From Soonwooa sp032062245 (lineage in GTDB: Bacteria > Bacteroidota > Bacteroidia > Flavobacteriales > Weeksellaceae): a DNA stretch of 64,000 nucleotides. Each line of letters opens with the position of its first letter. The first letter of the stretch is position 1. The position numbers and the translations under genes were made by a program. The notes under the pieces are model-generated. The model was not told where the DNA came from, searched no databases, and saw only the letters and a list, made by a program, of their open reading frames with translations. The DNA lies in NCBI RefSeq assembly GCF_032062245.1, contig NZ_DAMBQF010000011.1, forward strand, positions 10,152 to 74,151, written 5' to 3'. Shown in pieces: positions 62,915 to 64,000 of this stretch.

Positions 62915-63535
62915 TTATATAGATTTCCAAATCGTTTCGAAACTTCTCGCCTCACCCTTCAACAAAGGAAATAGTGAAACATCTTTATTTTTATTTTCGA
63001 ATAATTTTCCTCTTTTCACATCAAGCACGGCAAAAATTATTTCATCTCCAGCAACCTTACTTCGTAACTCCTCTTCCATTAAATTCAGAATTAAATCTGC
63101 GTGCCTTTTGTCAATATTATTATTGGCTGTAGTATGAAGTTTGACCACATATAGTTTATCTTTTATCTGCAATCCTAATTCTGGATTAAGTTCAATTCTT
63201 ACATCACCATCAATCCAAGTTTTTTTTGGCGGATTGAACCATTCAATATTCTGTTTTTTCCAAAATGAACAATAACCATTAACAGTTTTTAAATAGTTTT
63301 CTCTTCGCTCTTGATTAATTTCTTTTATTACTTCCTTTAGATCATCGTGCGACCCTTTCTTTTTATGAACATTTTTTATTTTGTTTCTTAACGGAAGCCA
63401 ATAATCCTTAAAATGGGCATAATCTTCATCTCTCTTGTTTTTGGCATTGGAAACTACAGTTGCTTTTGCACTACCTGATTTGTTAACAAAGTTCATAAAC
63501 TCTGTCAGCGAAATTCTAATTAATTCTTTTGACAT
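62915..63535 (-). CDS. uncharacterised protein between hsdS and the AlbA_2 gene
   Basis: A 206-residue soluble protein, not recognised. The N-terminus ELIRISLTEFMNFVNKSG and the repeated basic helices (NAKNKRDEDYAHFKDYW; KKKGSHDDLKEVIKEINQER) precede a beta-rich C-terminal half (DGDVRIELNPELGLQI; LYVVKLHTTANNNIDKRHAD). Its position, 19 bp after hsdS and 17 bp before the AlbA_2 start, ties it to the restriction locus. No known HsdM, anti-restriction or nuclease motif is seen. Confidence 0.7.
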   Translation of the reverse strand: MSKELIRISLTEFMNFVNKSGSAKATVVSNAKNKRDEDYAHFKDYWLPLRNKIKNVHKKKGSHDDLKEVIKEINQERRENYLKTVNGYCSFWKKQNIEWFNPPKKTWIDGDVRIELNPELGLQIKDKLYVVKLHTTANNNIDKRHADLILNLMEEELRSKVAGDEIIFAVLDVKRGKLFENKNKDVSLFPLLKGEARSFETIWKSI

Positions 63536-63554
63536 TTCTACAATTTATTAAATT

Positions 63555-63893
63555 CTAAATTTTTACTCTCACTTTCCCCGTAAGCAACTGCTGCATCATA
63601 CCTTTTTTCTGGAGTTTTAGGTTGGTCAGTTTTTCTTCATAGTGTTTGAGTTCGGAAGAAGCGGTGTCGAGAATTTTTGAAATGGCTTTTTGTTCACTTT
63701 TTTCAGGAATTTTGATTTCGAGTTTCAACCATTCATTTTCAGAAAGTTCTTTTTGTCCTGTTCCACCCATAAAGTTTTCAATTCTTTTATAAACAAAAGG
63801 TGTTGATAATTTTATAAAAATGAATTTCAAGTCATTCTTTTCATTTACCACAAAACTTGAAATAGCGTTAGAACAAATATTTCCACTTTGCAT
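63555..63893 (-). CDS. hsdS: type I specificity subunit HsdS, C-terminal part
   Basis: The visible 112 residues are the end of an HsdS: half of the last target-recognition domain, then the conserved helix NEWLKLEIKIPEKSEQKAISKIL...ELKHYEEKLTNLKLQKKGMM and the usual end QQLLTGKVRVKI. The frame is open upstream to a TAG at 63963-63965 (QFETTILIGRQNIHNGG...), and another frame reads KVALAI just before. So the gene either carries a frameshift near 63950 or has a second, separate start. The rest lies outside the window. HsdS chooses the DNA sequence methylated and cut. Confidence 0.75.
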   Translation of the reverse strand: MQSGNICSNAISSFVVNEKNDLKFIFIKLSTPFVYKRIENFMGGTGQKELSENEWLKLEIKIPEKSEQKAISKILDTASSELKHYEEKLTNLKLQKKGMMQQLLTGKVRVKI

Positions 63894-64000
63894 TTCATTT
63901 ACTATTCCAATTCCACCATTATGAATATTTTGTCTGCCTATTAATATGGTGGTCTCAAATTGCTAGTGCAACTTTTGTTTTTGTAAAAGTATTATTTTTT

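Overview
The window looks like chromosome from a flavobacterium of the Chryseobacterium/Weeksellaceae kind. The evidence is AT-rich DNA, promoters with the Bacteroidetes TAnnTTTG -7 box, a type IX secretion gene (porQ) beside cmk, a BamA/TamA protein that is a lipoprotein, a Bat (aerotolerance) operon, RprY/PhoB-like two-component genes and a flavobacterial-type 6S RNA gene after zapA. Species cannot be settled from the sequence alone.

Positions 1 to about 43,850 are ordinary chromosome. In order they hold frr (cut by the window edge)-pyrH; porQ-cmk; a small envelope cluster (YtxH, holin-like, unknown); an rRNA methyltransferase head-to-head with a TamL-like outer-membrane assembly lipoprotein; a ZapB-like gene, zapA, 6S RNA and rny; a YfhO membrane protein, a DUF4834 protein, a DUF6263-like lipoprotein, rlmB and a DinB-fold protein; moxR-DUF58-Bat genes (batA, batB, batC, batD); marC; glnS; a response regulator and histidine kinase; a pRiA4b ORF-3-like protein; a GH13 amylase-family lipoprotein; several unknown lipoproteins; pirin; a frameshifted GNAT gene; and a complete RND tripartite efflux operon with a small exported leader protein. 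This part ends with small unknown genes and a decayed YadA-head-like surface protein gene.

From about 43,900 to the right edge the window enters a genomic island. It starts at the 3' fragment of an elongator tRNA-Met(CAT) gene, which is followed by integrase arm-like direct repeats, a tyrosine integrase and an excisionase-like gene with an in-frame stop. A 1.15-kb non-coding segment follows, containing interleaved inverted repeats and two long direct repeats. Then comes a leftward-transcribed block of nucleic-acid-processing genes: a 1934-residue DUF4011/helicase/Vsr-like protein (Hhe-type defence candidate), SbcC and SbcD, a YgjP/DUF45 metallopeptidase, a type I restriction HsdR, an AlbA_2/HATPase protein, an unknown 206-residue protein and the C-terminal part of an HsdS. 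HsdM and the other end of the island should lie beyond position 64,000.

The most interesting parts are the island junction, the structured non-coding segment and the combination of the Hhe-like giant with SbcCD and a type I system carrying two extra genes. Several genes here are visibly broken (adhesin, GNAT, excisionase, perhaps hsdS).
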